DNA from: JBIOJM01 sp044450785
GTDB lineage: Bacteria; Planctomycetota; Planctomycetia; Isosphaerales; Isosphaeraceae
Direction of reading: 5' to 3'
DNA: 37,977 bases
Assembly: GCA_044450785.1 (NCBI GenBank)
Contig: JBIOJM010000060.1
Coordinates: 1-37,977, forward strand
In this document: one piece after another, positions 25,952-34,777 of the stretch
How the letters are laid out: each line of letters begins with the position of its first letter
Position numbering within the stretch: the first letter of the stretch is position 1
The notes under the pieces: model-generated
Told to the model about the DNA's origin: nothing
What the model saw: only the letters and a program-made list of their open reading frames with translations
The model's database searches: none
Made by a program: the position numbers and the translations under genes

Positions 25952-27541
25952 TCACGCAACTCCCTCGGCCACGGAAGCGGTGCCGCAGGCAGTTTTCCCG
26001 GGAGCTACTTCTTGGATAGTCGATTGTGGGCTCATCAGCGGTCGCGAGGGACGGCATTCCGCCGTTCCGAAGAGCCAACGTGCCAGCAGGCCCGTCTTGA
26101 GCCCGGGCCGGATCAGTCGCGTGGGCCGGTCCAGGTCGGCGAGGATTCCTTGGGCGGCCAGGTATCCGCTCCGAACAGCTCCTTCCATCGTGGCCGGCCA
26201 GCCGGTATCGGTCCAGTCGCCCGCCAGGAACAGGCCGTCGACCGGCGTACGCTGAGAGGGTCGATGCGCTTCGACTCCCGGCCGGACCGCGAATGTCGCC
26301 CCATGCTCGGTCACGACCCACGATCGGACGACAGTCGCCGCTCGGGCCTCAGGCCAGATCTCGCCCAGCTCTCTGAGCACGGCGTCTCGAATCGCGGACT
26401 TATCGAGCGCCAGCAGGTCATACGATGCACTGATGACCACTTGAAGATATTGCCCCGCACCGGCGGAAGGCGCCGGCTCGCAAACCGGGTTGGTCTGGTG
26501 TACTTGGGCCGCGGCCGGTTCGGTCCGACCCTGGATCGCTGTGTGGTTGAACACCCATTGGATCAATCGGCCCGGCGTCACGACGTGGTCGAACGGGCAG
26601 ACCGGCCTGTCGAACCAGAGGTGGACACCGGTGATGGGCGCGGCCCGAAGGGCATCCAGGTGGGCCAGGGCGGGCAGCCGGTCGCGCAGCGAGTCGGGAA
26701 TGAGGCTCCCCACCCGGTCGAATGGAACGGCGAGGAGCGCGAAGTCGGCGGCCAGCGATTCCCCCGACCGCAGCTCGACGCCGCACATCGCCCCATCGTC
26801 ATCGTGCTGGATCGCGCGCACTCCCGTCGTCTGGCGGACGTCGACGCCGTGGTCGCTGAGCCAGCTGTTCAGCCGTGTTCCGTACAGCTCGCCGAGCGGA
26901 ACGAGGGGCAGCTCCGGCAGGAACCCTGTCCGGTTCCGCAAGAAGCCGTCGACGAAAACCTTGCGCGCGTGGCCGACGTCCATCTGATCGAGCCGCTCGT
27001 TCAGTGCCGACACGAGCACAGTTGCCCAGAACAGGTTGATGGCGCGGCGGCTTTGCCGGTGGCGCAATAGCCAGTCCGCGAACGACTCGCCAGCCCGCTC
27101 GTCGCGGCCCAGGGCCAGACATGCCAGGCCGTAAGCCGCGCGCATCTTGTCGCCCGCGCCCAGGAATTTGGCTCGCAGAAAGCTGCCGGCCAGGTGGAAT
27201 GGGGCCGGCCATGGACCAGCCTGGAATCGCGAGACCTTTCCGTTGGTGCTCAGAAAGAACAGCTCCCGCTCGCGACGCAGCATCCCGTCGATCCCCACCC
27301 GCCGGCAGAAGTCGGCGAGGTTTGTGCAGCAAGCCATGCTTACATGCTGGCAATTGTCGACGAGCTCCCCGGTCGCCGGATCGTGGAAGGAGCTGGCGCG
27401 ACCTCCGAGCCGGGGCCGGCTCTCCAGGAGCGTGATCCGCAGACCCCGATCGACCAGGCCCGACGCGGCCGCCAAGCCCGCCAGACCGCCGCCGACAATC
27501 ACGATATGAGGAGGTGGAGGCTTTGGAAACGGTGTCATCAT
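25952..27541 (-). CDS. hpnE: hydroxysqualene dehydroxylase HpnE (FAD-dependent amine-oxidase fold)
   Basis: The product is about 529 residues. The FAD-binding dinucleotide motif is at the N-terminus (IVIVGGGLAGLAAASGLVDR), followed by LLESRPRLGGRASSFHDPAT and DNCQHVSMACCTNLADF. The C-terminal FAD motif is LFLAGDWTDTGWPATMEGAV. These identify HpnE, which reduces hydroxysqualene to squalene. The frame starts with TTG at 27562, but a GAGAAG directly touches it. ATG 27541 (or 27538) is more likely, so the start is uncertain by seven or eight residues. It is separated from hpnD by an antitoxin and a broken toxin, and probably shares the operon. Confidence 0.9.
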   Translation of the reverse strand: MMTPFPKPPPPHIVIVGGGLAGLAAASGLVDRGLRITLLESRPRLGGRASSFHDPATGELVDNCQHVSMACCTNLADFCRRVGIDGMLRRERELFFLSTNGKVSRFQAGPWPAPFHLAGSFLRAKFLGAGDKMRAAYGLACLALGRDERAGESFADWLLRHRQSRRAINLFWATVLVSALNERLDQMDVGHARKVFVDGFLRNRTGFLPELPLVPLGELYGTRLNSWLSDHGVDVRQTTGVRAIQHDDDGAMCGVELRSGESLAADFALLAVPFDRVGSLIPDSLRDRLPALAHLDALRAAPITGVHLWFDRPVCPFDHVVTPGRLIQWVFNHTAIQGRTEPAAAQVHQTNPVCEPAPSAGAGQYLQVVISASYDLLALDKSAIRDAVLRELGEIWPEARAATVVRSWVVTEHGATFAVRPGVEAHRPSQRTPVDGLFLAGDWTDTGWPATMEGAVRSGYLAAQGILADLDRPTRLIRPGLKTGLLARWLFGTAECRPSRPLMSPQSTIQEVAPGKTACGTASVAEGVA

Positions 27542-27578
27542 TCTTGGGGTGAGCTCGGTCAACTTCTCTATGTAACCA

Positions 27579-27804
27579 TCACGAGGTCCAGTCCTCGGCC
27601 CTCAAGCCTGGAACTTTTCCGAAATCACCCAGGTTCCGGGTGAGAAGTGTCGCATCATGTACGACGGCGATGGCTGCGATCTTCAGATCCATGGTGCCAA
27701 TGCGAATCCGAAGGCTGCGGAATCTGACGTGCTGAGAGTATCGCCTTGGCCTTGGTATCGTGTGCCTGCAGCAAACTGATGTGATCCGTGTCAAGAACGA
27801 CCAT
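27579..27804 (-). pseudogene. VapC-like PIN toxin with internal deletion and frameshift
   Basis: ATG 27804 opens MVVLDTDHISLLQAHDTKAK, the usual PIN-domain N-terminus with the first catalytic Asp. That frame then degenerates. The typical PIN C-terminus (RIRIGTMDLKIAAIAVVHDA, LLTRNLGDFGKVPG, EDWTS) is in a different frame from about 27740 down to the stop at 27579. Only about 22 plus 50 residues remain of a domain that normally has about 130, so roughly 60 central residues and an active-site acid are missing. The product should have no RNase activity. It overlaps the antitoxin gene by 14 bases. Confidence 0.75.
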
Positions 27805-28027
27805 GCTCTGACTTGGTCCCGCGAGTTTTCTTCTTGGGACGGAATGACTCTCGCCACTCGCGACCTAGACGCATGGCCTCTCCGAACGCGGGATCGTTCG
27901 CGAAACTTCCACTGATTTCTTGCCACCAGGGCTGCTCTGGAGCCTTCCGCTCTTCCAACAGCGATTTCAAGCGGGCGACTTCTGTTTCGAGTGCATTCAC
28001 GCGTTCTTCGAGTTTGTTTGAGGTCAT
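27791..28027 (-). CDS. antitoxin-like coiled-coil protein
   Basis: The 78-residue protein has GGAGA about 9-10 nt before the ATG. The N-terminal third is a coiled coil (LEERVNALETEVARLKSLLE). Then comes PWWQEISGSFANDPAFGEAM and RLGREWRESFRPKKK, the pattern of small antitoxins paired with PIN toxins in planctomycetes and cyanobacteria. It appears intact although its toxin partner is deleted. It sits inside the squalene operon between hpnD and hpnE, in the same direction. A leftover antitoxin may be neutral or may still bind other toxins; neither is shown. Confidence 0.7.
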   Translation of the reverse strand: MTSNKLEERVNALETEVARLKSLLEERKAPEQPWWQEISGSFANDPAFGEAMRLGREWRESFRPKKKTRGTKSEHGRS

Positions 28028-28158
28028 GATATTTCGTCTCCAAAGAGATTCTGTAGCGATTTATTATTGCTTCTGAACGCCAATGGTTCAATTCTCGCCC
28101 GGTGCCTCCCCACGAAGGGGTATGGTTCCTGAAGACCGTCTCAGGATCAAGACCGGTT

Positions 28159-29100
28159 TCATCGCGGTGTCACGATCGAGTCGCTGGAGGCATGGGGTTC
28201 CGTCATGGGCTCGAGGCGGGAATCGCCCCCAGTGAACCGTCCTGCCAATGCCCGGAGTGCGATCGCTGCCTTCCGCCACGGTGGCACGGAAACACGGCCG
28301 TCGAGTACGTTATAATCCTGGCGGGCGATTTCATCGAGCAGGGCCCGGTAAATGCCCACGATGGTCAGGAGCACGGGCCGGCCCACCGGGGCGACCAGCG
28401 GCGCGAGCAGTCGCGCGTGGTCGTAGAAGCGATAGGCACGCTCTCCCTCATAGGCCAACAGCTTGCGGACCCGGTCGCTGGGCCCGCCGCCGGCCGCCAG
28501 CTCCCGTGGTTCCACCCCAAACCGCGCCAGGTCATCCTCGGGCAGATAGACCCGTCCGTTGCGGGCGTCGTCGTGGACGTCGCGGATGATGTTTGTCAGT
28601 TGCAGCGCGATGCCGCAAGATTCGGCCAACTGTTCGGCCTTACCCCCCTCCGAGCGATAGCCCCAGATGTGAAGGCAGCAGAGTCCGACGACGGAGGCGA
28701 CGTGATGGCAGTAATCGGCCAGATCGTCGAAGGTCGCGTATCGGCGGGGCTGGATGTCCATCGAGACTCCCTCGATCACCTCGTGGAGCAGATGAGTGGG
28801 GATGCCGTGCCGAGCCATGGTGTCGGCCAGAGCGGCGAGCCCCGGCCACGCCGTCCCTTGGCCGGTCAGCGCCCCGTCGAGGTCGACCCGCCAGGCCTCG
28901 AGCGCGCGGGCTTTCTCCGGGGCCGAGCCGGGTTCGTCAGCCAGGTCGTCGGTGCGTCGTAAGAAAGCGTACAGAGCGCACATCGACCTTCGCCGGGCTG
29001 CCGGCAGGAGCAAGAACGCATAATAGAAGTTCCGTGCCTGCCGCCGCGCAAGCGCGCCGCAAAACCGATAGCTGGCCTGGAGCGCCTGATTCCTCCTCAC
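28159..29100 (-). CDS. hpnD: presqualene diphosphate synthase HpnD
   Basis: The 313-residue trans-isoprenyl synthase joins two farnesyl diphosphates to presqualene diphosphate. The first Asp-rich motif is RRTDDLADE (about residues 48-56). The second is NIIRDVHDDARNGRVYLPED (about 171-190). The N-terminal RNFYYAFLLLPAARRRSMCALYAF is typical of HpnD. The start is GTG, overlapping the hpnC stop by four bases (GTGA, 29097-29100), with GGGGAG about 8 nt upstream. Translation is therefore coupled with hpnC. The C-terminal tail (EPMTEPHASSDSIVTPR) is short and variable. Confidence 0.92.
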   Translation of the reverse strand: MRRNQALQASYRFCGALARRQARNFYYAFLLLPAARRRSMCALYAFLRRTDDLADEPGSAPEKARALEAWRVDLDGALTGQGTAWPGLAALADTMARHGIPTHLLHEVIEGVSMDIQPRRYATFDDLADYCHHVASVVGLCCLHIWGYRSEGGKAEQLAESCGIALQLTNIIRDVHDDARNGRVYLPEDDLARFGVEPRELAAGGGPSDRVRKLLAYEGERAYRFYDHARLLAPLVAPVGRPVLLTIVGIYRALLDEIARQDYNVLDGRVSVPPWRKAAIALRALAGRFTGGDSRLEPMTEPHASSDSIVTPR

Positions 29101-30128
29101 GGTGTTTTCTCCCCACCGGACGGCCCCGCCGGCACGGGCCGCGACGTTCCGCGAGCATCATCCGTCTCGTTGAGCAAAGGGTGGCCAGCGCCATGAGCGG
29201 CCGGGTGGGAACCTCTTTGCCGGATCCTGGCCATCGCCATGGCCACGATCGCTCGACCCAGCAACCGGAGCTTGGTCCACCGGGAGAGGGACGGCCGGGC
29301 GCCCAGGACGTCGAACCCCCGTGCCACGATCTCATCCAGGATGGCCAGGCCTCCCCGCGAGAAAAGCTCGATGTCGACAGCCAACTCGGGCGGAATCCGC
29401 CGCACCAGGGCCCGCCCTTCCGCAAACAGGGCGCGGGCCCGCTCCACCTCGAGCGTCATCAGGCCGGCGAATGACGGAGTGAACCGCAAGGCACGCAGGT
29501 CCGTCTCGGGATAGCCGAATCGATCGCGATCTTCGCGGGGCAAGTAGATCCGGCCGATCGCCAGGTCGCGCGGCACATCCTGCCAGAAATTGGCCAGTTG
29601 CAGGGCCGTGCAGGTGGCGTCCGCCAATCGGGCGTTCTCCGGCCCGAACACGCCGGCAACATGCAGGACCAGGTGGCCCACCGGGTTGGCCGACCGTGTG
29701 CAGTAGTCCAGCAATTGCTCGTAGGTCAGGTATTCCGTCACGGTCTGGTCCTGCTCGAAGGCCGAGATCAGCGCCTCGAACGGCTCGATCGGGATGCGGT
29801 ATCGCTCGATCGTTTCGGCCAGCGCGATGATCACCGGGTGGCGAGCCCGTCCCTGGTACATGCCCCGTAGCTCCCCCCGCCACCACTTCAACAATTCGAG
29901 CGATCGCCGCGGGTCGCCGATCTCGTCGCCCAGGTCGTCCGACCAGCGGCAGAAAGCGTAAATGCTTTGAAACGCAGCTCGGTGCTCGCGAGGTGTCAGA
30001 CAGGTGACGACGCTGAAGTTTTCGTAATGGGTCGCCGTCAGCCGCGCGCAGTACGCCAGCGCCTCGTCTCGCGACAGCCCGGCCGAGGCACCGGGCCCGA
30101 ACCGGCGAAGATCGTCGGAAAAGGCCAT
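29097..30128 (-). CDS. hpnC: hydroxysqualene synthase HpnC
   Basis: The 343-residue product is the squalene-synthase relative that turns presqualene diphosphate into hydroxysqualene. It shows the HpnC-type start HYENFSVVTCLTPREHRAAF, the first Asp motif CRWSDDLGDE (about 60-69) and the altered second motif QLANFWQDVPRDLAIGRIYL (about 178-197). A longer C-terminus (about 40 residues, Pro/Gly-rich) follows. ATG 30128 lies 9 bases after the stop of a truncated methyltransferase and has only a weak TGAGA site. It is the first intact gene of the squalene operon in this window. Confidence 0.92.
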   Translation of the reverse strand: MAFSDDLRRFGPGASAGLSRDEALAYCARLTATHYENFSVVTCLTPREHRAAFQSIYAFCRWSDDLGDEIGDPRRSLELLKWWRGELRGMYQGRARHPVIIALAETIERYRIPIEPFEALISAFEQDQTVTEYLTYEQLLDYCTRSANPVGHLVLHVAGVFGPENARLADATCTALQLANFWQDVPRDLAIGRIYLPREDRDRFGYPETDLRALRFTPSFAGLMTLEVERARALFAEGRALVRRIPPELAVDIELFSRGGLAILDEIVARGFDVLGARPSLSRWTKLRLLGRAIVAMAMARIRQRGSHPAAHGAGHPLLNETDDARGTSRPVPAGPSGGEKTP

Positions 30129-30137
30129 GAAATCTCA

Positions 30138-30720
30138 TTAGTGATGAATGGCCAATGATCCGCCAGGGTGAGGGCGGTAGAACGAATACGATTTCTCGAA
30201 ACCGAACCTCCGTTCGATGTAGACTTGTCCATCCGGAAAGAGCGTTCCCATTCGTTTTCGGGAAAGGACCCGGGTGTTCCTTATCATCGTGGTCCACGCG
30301 GGCATTGTGCGGTACCACCGCCGCAAGAGGCCCTGGCGCATCCCCTCCGGAAGCGTCCAGTAAAAGGGAACCCCGGTGTGGATCTCGATCGGGAAGTTCG
30401 AGCTGGGTGTCTGGACCCAGTAGGCCGGCGCTAGCCGGCGGGCCTCCGCCGCGAACAGAGCCTGTCGGGATTCGTCTCCAACATCCTCGATCGTCGAATT
30501 GCTGTAAACCGCGTCGAAAGTCATATCGCCGAACAAATCACGTAAATTGCATGCATCACCATCGACAATCGTGAAGCGGTCCGGGTCGCTGGTCGTGCGG
30601 TTGTAGCCGGGCAGATTGACGAGGGTCACCTGGCAATCGTGATCCGAGAGCTTCCAGACGAACTCGTTGAAATTTGACTTATGATAGGAGACGATGAGTC
30701 GAGATGCAAGGAGCCGAGGC
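30138..30720 (-). pseudogene. 5'-truncated SAM-dependent methyltransferase
   Basis: About 185 residues of a class I methyltransferase remain: FVWKLSDHDCQVTLVNLPGY, DRFTIVDGDACNLRDLFGDM, FDAVYSNSTIEDVGDESRQA and AYWVQTPSSNFPIEIHTGVP. The glycine-rich SAM motif I that should precede FVWKLSD is absent. No ATG, GTG or TTG is found in frame at the expected place, and the upstream frame merely runs through the promoter and antisense of the DUF1080 gene. I therefore call it a 5'-deleted gene. It ends 9 bases before hpnC. A functional short version with an unusual start cannot be excluded. Confidence 0.6.
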
Positions 30721-30815
30721 GAGGACGCTGGTCCTCTGTGGGCGGGCTCACCCCGTTTCTGCCTAGAAGATCTTCTCCGGCCGATCCCCTCGAACAAGGT
30801 GCAAGGACCACTACC

Positions 30816-31469
30816 ATGAATCGATCGATACGCCGCGCCGTCATGCTCGTGCTCTTCCTTCCGGGCGCGGTCAGTCTGGCCGCGGTCTGGCCGACGCCCC
30901 CGGCCTCGGGCCAGGAGCCGGGCCGATTCCGCCCGCTGTTCAACGGCAAGGACCTCTCCGGCTGGGTCACTCCCGAGGACAAGTCGTTGTTCACCGTCGA
31001 GAACGGCGAAATTGTCGGCCGGACCAAGGAGCTGCTCAAGAAGAACGAGTTCCTGGCGACCGACAAGCCCTATGGGGATTTCGTGCTCAAGGTCAAGGTC
31101 AAGTTCCGCAACGGCAACTCGGGAATTCAATTCCGCAGCAAGCGCAAAGAGGACGGCGTGGTCTCGGGCCCTCAGGCGGACGTGGCCGACGGTTACTGGG
31201 GATTGCTTTACGAGGAGCGGGGCCGCGGCATCCTCGAGCGCTACCCCGAGGACAAGGCCGACGCCCTCGTGAAGAAGAACGACTGGAACGAGTTTGTGAT
31301 CACCGCCCAGGGGTCGCACGTGACGATCGACTTGAACGGCACGCGGATCATCGACCGCGCCGATCCCAAGTTCGACAAGGAGGGGATCATCGCGCTCCAG
31401 ATCCACGTCTGGAAGGAGCCGATGGAAGTCAGGTTCAAGGACATCGAGATCAAGGAGCTCGCCCCCTGA
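30816..31469 (+). CDS. exported DUF1080 (3-keto-disaccharide hydrolase-like) protein
   Basis: ATG 30816 has AAGGA at 30803-30807 and begins a clear signal peptide (MNRSIRRAVMLVLFLPGAVS, cleavage probably after PASG or SGQ). The product is 217 residues. The concanavalin-like DUF1080 domain opens FRPLFNGKDLSGWVTPEDKS and has FRNGNSGIQFRSKRKEDGV, then VIDLNG-like strands and a closing VRFKDIEIKEL. Members act on or bind sugars in the periplasm; some are described as 3-keto-disaccharide hydrolases. The substrate is unknown here. It is divergent from the truncated methyltransferase. Confidence 0.9.
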   Translation: MNRSIRRAVMLVLFLPGAVSLAAVWPTPPASGQEPGRFRPLFNGKDLSGWVTPEDKSLFTVENGEIVGRTKELLKKNEFLATDKPYGDFVLKVKVKFRNGNSGIQFRSKRKEDGVVSGPQADVADGYWGLLYEERGRGILERYPEDKADALVKKNDWNEFVITAQGSHVTIDLNGTRIIDRADPKFDKEGIIALQIHVWKEPMEVRFKDIEIKELAP

Positions 31470-32160
31470 ACCTAAGAAGTGATCTGATCGAGACATCAGG
31501 TGAGCCCGTGGACGAGCCCGATCATGGTTTGAGCCTGGTTTGAGAGTCTTTCTCAAGCCTTCCGGTCAAAAAGCCGATAACTGATCTGGTACTCCTCGTC
31601 CACTCCTAGTAAAAGGGGCTCACCGCGGTGAACGCGAACCCCTCGGGACCTCGCACACCCCCGACCGGATGTTGGGGGCGGTCGAAAGCCAGGAGGGAGC
31701 TCGAAGCCGCCGCGGAACCGCCATCAGACCATGCGCGAGTCGACGTCCCGGCCGGAATCGCCGGCGGGCCGGATGCTCGAGGGGGTGGTTCGATCGGCGG
31801 GACGCGCCACGCCATGACGGTGTGTCGTGGGGCCCTCAACGTGAGGCGCGCCGCCCAAGGAAGGGTCGGGGACCTTCATCTTCCCCGGCATGTCGCCCGT
31901 CATCTCGTGTCACATCGGCTTCTTTCGGCGAACACGTCCGCTCCGGCGGACGCGGTCCGTCCACTCATTCCCGACGGCGCCAGCCGGCGCCCCGCGGACG
32001 TGTCGACGGTCCGGACTCCCGCTTCTCGGACAGTGGCCCGGCCAGGCAACCGTTTCTCGCCTCGTCCTGGGGCGCGTGACACCGAGCTGGTCCAGCCCGG
32101 CTGCGACGTCTCGACGACGTCTGCCTGCGGGCACTCCCGAGGGAAAGGAGTCCTTGCGGC
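31470..32160. other. non-coding stretch with weak hairpin
   Basis: About 690 bases between the DUF1080 gene and the thioredoxin-protease fusion. A hairpin pairs 31537-31545 with 31551-31559 (9 bp with one G-T pair, 5-nt loop) and may end DUF1080 transcription, though no T tract follows. The long open frames here look like GC-driven chance, with no family match. An AAGGAG about 10 nt before 32161 is the next gene's ribosome binding site. Confidence 0.4.
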
Positions 32161-33831
32161 ATGACCATCGCTTCACTGTTGCTCACTCTTCTCACCGCCG
32201 TCGCGTCCCCCGCGGGCGACTCGACGGCCGAACCGGTCTTGCTCGATTTCCACGCCGAATGGTGCGGCCCGTGCCAGCGGGTGCGTCCGGCGGTCCAGCA
32301 GTTGATCCGAGCAGGGTATCCGATCAAGCAGATCGATATCGACCGCGACCCCAAGCTCGCGAGCCGCTATCGCGTCGAGGGCGTGCCCACGTTCATCGTG
32401 GTCGATGGTTCCGGACGTGAGCTGGACCGCACCTCGGGGCTTCAGCCCGCGGCCGCCCTCGCCCAGTTCTATAAAACGGCCGCCGCCAAGGCGCGGCCGC
32501 CGGCCGGCTCCAACGCTCACGTTGGTTCGCCGCGAGAATCTCGATCCGGAGCCGGCGACGACGATGACGAAATCGATGCGGAACGAAGGGACCGGCATGA
32601 TGACGGCGGCGATCGCCCGACCGAAGAGTTCGGGCGGGCCTTGCCGGTCTTCACCAATCCCAAGCCTTGGGAAACCGTGGTTCGGATCCGGGTGATCAGC
32701 TCTCATTCGACCGGCTTCGGCTCGGGCACGATCATCCACAGTACGCCGGACGAGTCGGTCATTCTTACCTGCGCACACATCTTCAAAATCGATGGCCGCA
32801 AGCAGGCGCATCCCAAGCAGTTCCCGCATCGGATCATGATCGACCTGTTCGACGGCAACCTTCAGGGCACAAATCCGGCCAGGGTCCACTTCCTGGAATC
32901 GGTTGCGGGAAGCGCCCTCGACTACGACTTCACGCGGGATGTCGGGCTGATCCGGATCCACCCGGGCCGGCGGCTGCCGGCCTCCCGGGTCGTGCCGGCG
33001 CACTGGCAGCCCCAGGCTCGCATGAAGGTACTCACGGTCGGTTGCCCCGAGGGGGCCGACGCGACGGTCTGGCACACGGTCATCAAGCGGCCGCGGATCC
33101 TCAATTTCTTGTCCGGAAATCCGTCTTATGAGGCGGTGGAGTGCGACGTCGCGCCCAAGCAGGGGCGATCCGGCGGCGGCTTGTTCACGATCGACGGATA
33201 CATAGCCGGCGTCTGCAACTTCGCGGAGCCGCAGGGAGATCATGGCCTGTACGCCACGCCCCGGTCGATTTACACCTTGCTCGATCGCAACAACATGATG
33301 GCGCTTTACGCGCCGGCCACGCGCGGCTCGGCTGACCTGCTGGCGGACGGCCGGCCCGGTGGCCAGCCCCACCGAAACGCGCCGGTGTCGATCGTCCGTT
33401 CCCAGTCGCCCGACAACGAGGAGGCGGATCGGAGCCGCGGCAGCGCGGGCAACGGCGATGTCATGATCCCGCCCCCCAGCCTGCTGGGGATCGCCGACCC
33501 TGTCAGCCCGCGGGTGGAGCGTTCGCCCCAGGCCGCCTCGGGAACAACCAGGCGCACCGCCTGGCATCCCACTCACGACGCGTCGGCCCCCGCCCGGGCG
33601 CCTCGCATGGAAAAGACCGAACAGACCGACTTGAACCTGGACCCCTCGGCCGACCATGACCGGTTCGGTCCCCTGGCCGACGAGCCCCGAAACAGGGACT
33701 CCGACAGCAACGTGGCAGCCTCGACTTCCACGTCGAATCCGGCCCCATCGTCCGGCTCACCTTCGAAATCCCGGTGGAAGGCCGTCAAGGCGGTGCCGGC
33801 GAATTCAGAAGCCGGAACCGCGGCAAACTGA
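32161..33831 (+). CDS. exported thioredoxin/trypsin-like serine protease fusion
   Basis: The protein has 556 residues. A short signal peptide (MTIASLLLTLLTAVASPAGD) leads to a thioredoxin-fold domain (about 24-110) with W34-C35-G-P-C38 and the cis-Pro motif EGVPTFIVVDG. An acidic linker follows (about 135-160, GDDDDEIDAERRDRHDDGGD). A trypsin-like domain (about 165-385) has H206 in LTCAHIFK, D260 in DFTRDVGLI and S337 in QGRSGGGLF. This complete catalytic triad suggests an active protease. The last about 160 residues are low-complexity. Both domains should work outside the cytoplasm. The fusion suggests redox-linked proteolysis, which is inference. Confidence 0.85.
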   Translation: MTIASLLLTLLTAVASPAGDSTAEPVLLDFHAEWCGPCQRVRPAVQQLIRAGYPIKQIDIDRDPKLASRYRVEGVPTFIVVDGSGRELDRTSGLQPAAALAQFYKTAAAKARPPAGSNAHVGSPRESRSGAGDDDDEIDAERRDRHDDGGDRPTEEFGRALPVFTNPKPWETVVRIRVISSHSTGFGSGTIIHSTPDESVILTCAHIFKIDGRKQAHPKQFPHRIMIDLFDGNLQGTNPARVHFLESVAGSALDYDFTRDVGLIRIHPGRRLPASRVVPAHWQPQARMKVLTVGCPEGADATVWHTVIKRPRILNFLSGNPSYEAVECDVAPKQGRSGGGLFTIDGYIAGVCNFAEPQGDHGLYATPRSIYTLLDRNNMMALYAPATRGSADLLADGRPGGQPHRNAPVSIVRSQSPDNEEADRSRGSAGNGDVMIPPPSLLGIADPVSPRVERSPQAASGTTRRTAWHPTHDASAPARAPRMEKTEQTDLNLDPSADHDRFGPLADEPRNRDSDSNVAASTSTSNPAPSSGSPSKSRWKAVKAVPANSEAGTAAN

Positions 33832-33879
33832 GCCTCGATAAGCCAGCGTGTTTTTGGTCTCTCGTTCCGCGGCCACTGC

Positions 33880-34287
33880 TCAGCGGGTACTGACGGCGTG
33901 GAGCAGCAGGAAGAGCAGGACCGCGGCAACGAACGCCATCGCCACCAGGATCAACAGCCCCTGGAGCAGGAAGATGCTCCGCAGCTTGGTGAACCCTTGG
34001 ACCAGATAGGCTTGGTCGGCCACGTCGGTCGTCGCGACGTTCTTGAACGCCCTGGCGGCCTGGAGCGACCAGGATCCGATGGCGACGTGGAGGATGGCGT
34101 TGGCGACGTGGCCGAAGTTCCGCGTGGCCAGCGCGAGGTTGAGCAGATCAGCCGCGACGGCGATGACGTTGAGCCAACCGACCAATGTCAGCCAGAAGGA
34201 CAGCGTCTTGATCTGCTTTTCGGCCGCCACCGTGAAGGGGATGCGGCTCAACCCACCCGACCCCGGCGTGCCCTGAACGTCCGACAT
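33880..34287 (-). CDS. small membrane protein, paralog of its neighbour (DUF5362-like)
   Basis: ATG 34287 has AGGAGG about 5-6 nt upstream; the open frame to 34413 overlaps the previous gene and is not used. The product is 135 residues. It contains LSRIPF near the N-terminus and three hydrophobic segments (about 30-50, 60-78 and 108-132). A loop motif, DVADQAYLVQGFTKLRSIFL, is shared with the next gene upstream. It resembles DUF5362-type small membrane proteins, but I cannot confirm the family. The gene pair is probably an operon. Function is unknown. Confidence 0.7.
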   Translation of the reverse strand: MSDVQGTPGSGGLSRIPFTVAAEKQIKTLSFWLTLVGWLNVIAVAADLLNLALATRNFGHVANAILHVAIGSWSLQAARAFKNVATTDVADQAYLVQGFTKLRSIFLLQGLLILVAMAFVAAVLLFLLLHAVSTR

Positions 34288-34300
34288 GATAACCTCCTCT

Positions 34301-34777
34301 TCAGGACCCGACCGAGAGTTTGGCCGCCAGCCCGATCCCGGCCGCGATCGCCACGAGGACCGCGGCCAATCCAAGTAAGATACTGACCTTGAAGTACGTG
34401 TTGAGCCGGACAATCCCGGCGGTGATGTAGTCTTGATCGGCCTCGTCGCCGCGGGCGACCCGCTCGAAGTCGTCGGCCGCTTGATAGAGGACGAACCCCA
34501 GAAGGGTCCCCACGACAGTCAAAATGAGTGCGAACGAGCCGATCGCGAAGAAGACGACCTGGTTCTCGGCGACGAGCCGGCCCACCTTGCCGAGGGCCGG
34601 CAGGCCCGTGCCCAGCTCACTTCCCACGTAGATCAGGCCGACCAGCACCATGAAACCCGTCACCAGTCCGCCGATCACCTTGACGACGCCGATGAACCGC
34701 ATCCAGCGCGCCATGCTGAGGATCATCAGTTCGTCCCGGATCAGGAACGGGATACGCGACAGCGAATTCTCTTTCAA
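34301..34777 (-). CDS. small membrane protein, TTG start, paralog of its neighbour (DUF5362-like)
   Basis: The 158-residue product starts at TTG 34777. An in-frame stop lies nine codons upstream and there is no ATG or GTG in between, so TTG with a GGGGG site is the best choice. It begins KENSLSRIPFLIRDELM. Hydrophobic segments lie at about 28-50, 72-98 and 133-155. The loop FERVARGDEADQDYITAGIV, then RLNTYFKVSILLGL, matches the paralog downstream (D-x-x-DQ-x-Y, then a short helix before the last membrane span). The two genes are 13 bases apart. Confidence 0.7.
   Translation of the reverse strand: MKENSLSRIPFLIRDELMILSMARWMRFIGVVKVIGGLVTGFMVLVGLIYVGSELGTGLPALGKVGRLVAENQVVFFAIGSFALILTVVGTLLGFVLYQAADDFERVARGDEADQDYITAGIVRLNTYFKVSILLGLAAVLVAIAAGIGLAAKLSVGS

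Noticed and set aside
30721..31556. Upstream half of the minus-strand frame that contains the methyltransferase
   Set aside because: It is antisense to the DUF1080 gene. Only the part below about 30720 has methyltransferase features.
32173..33657. 494-codon minus-strand frame
   Set aside because: It is the antisense of the thioredoxin-protease fusion, which has all its catalytic motifs.
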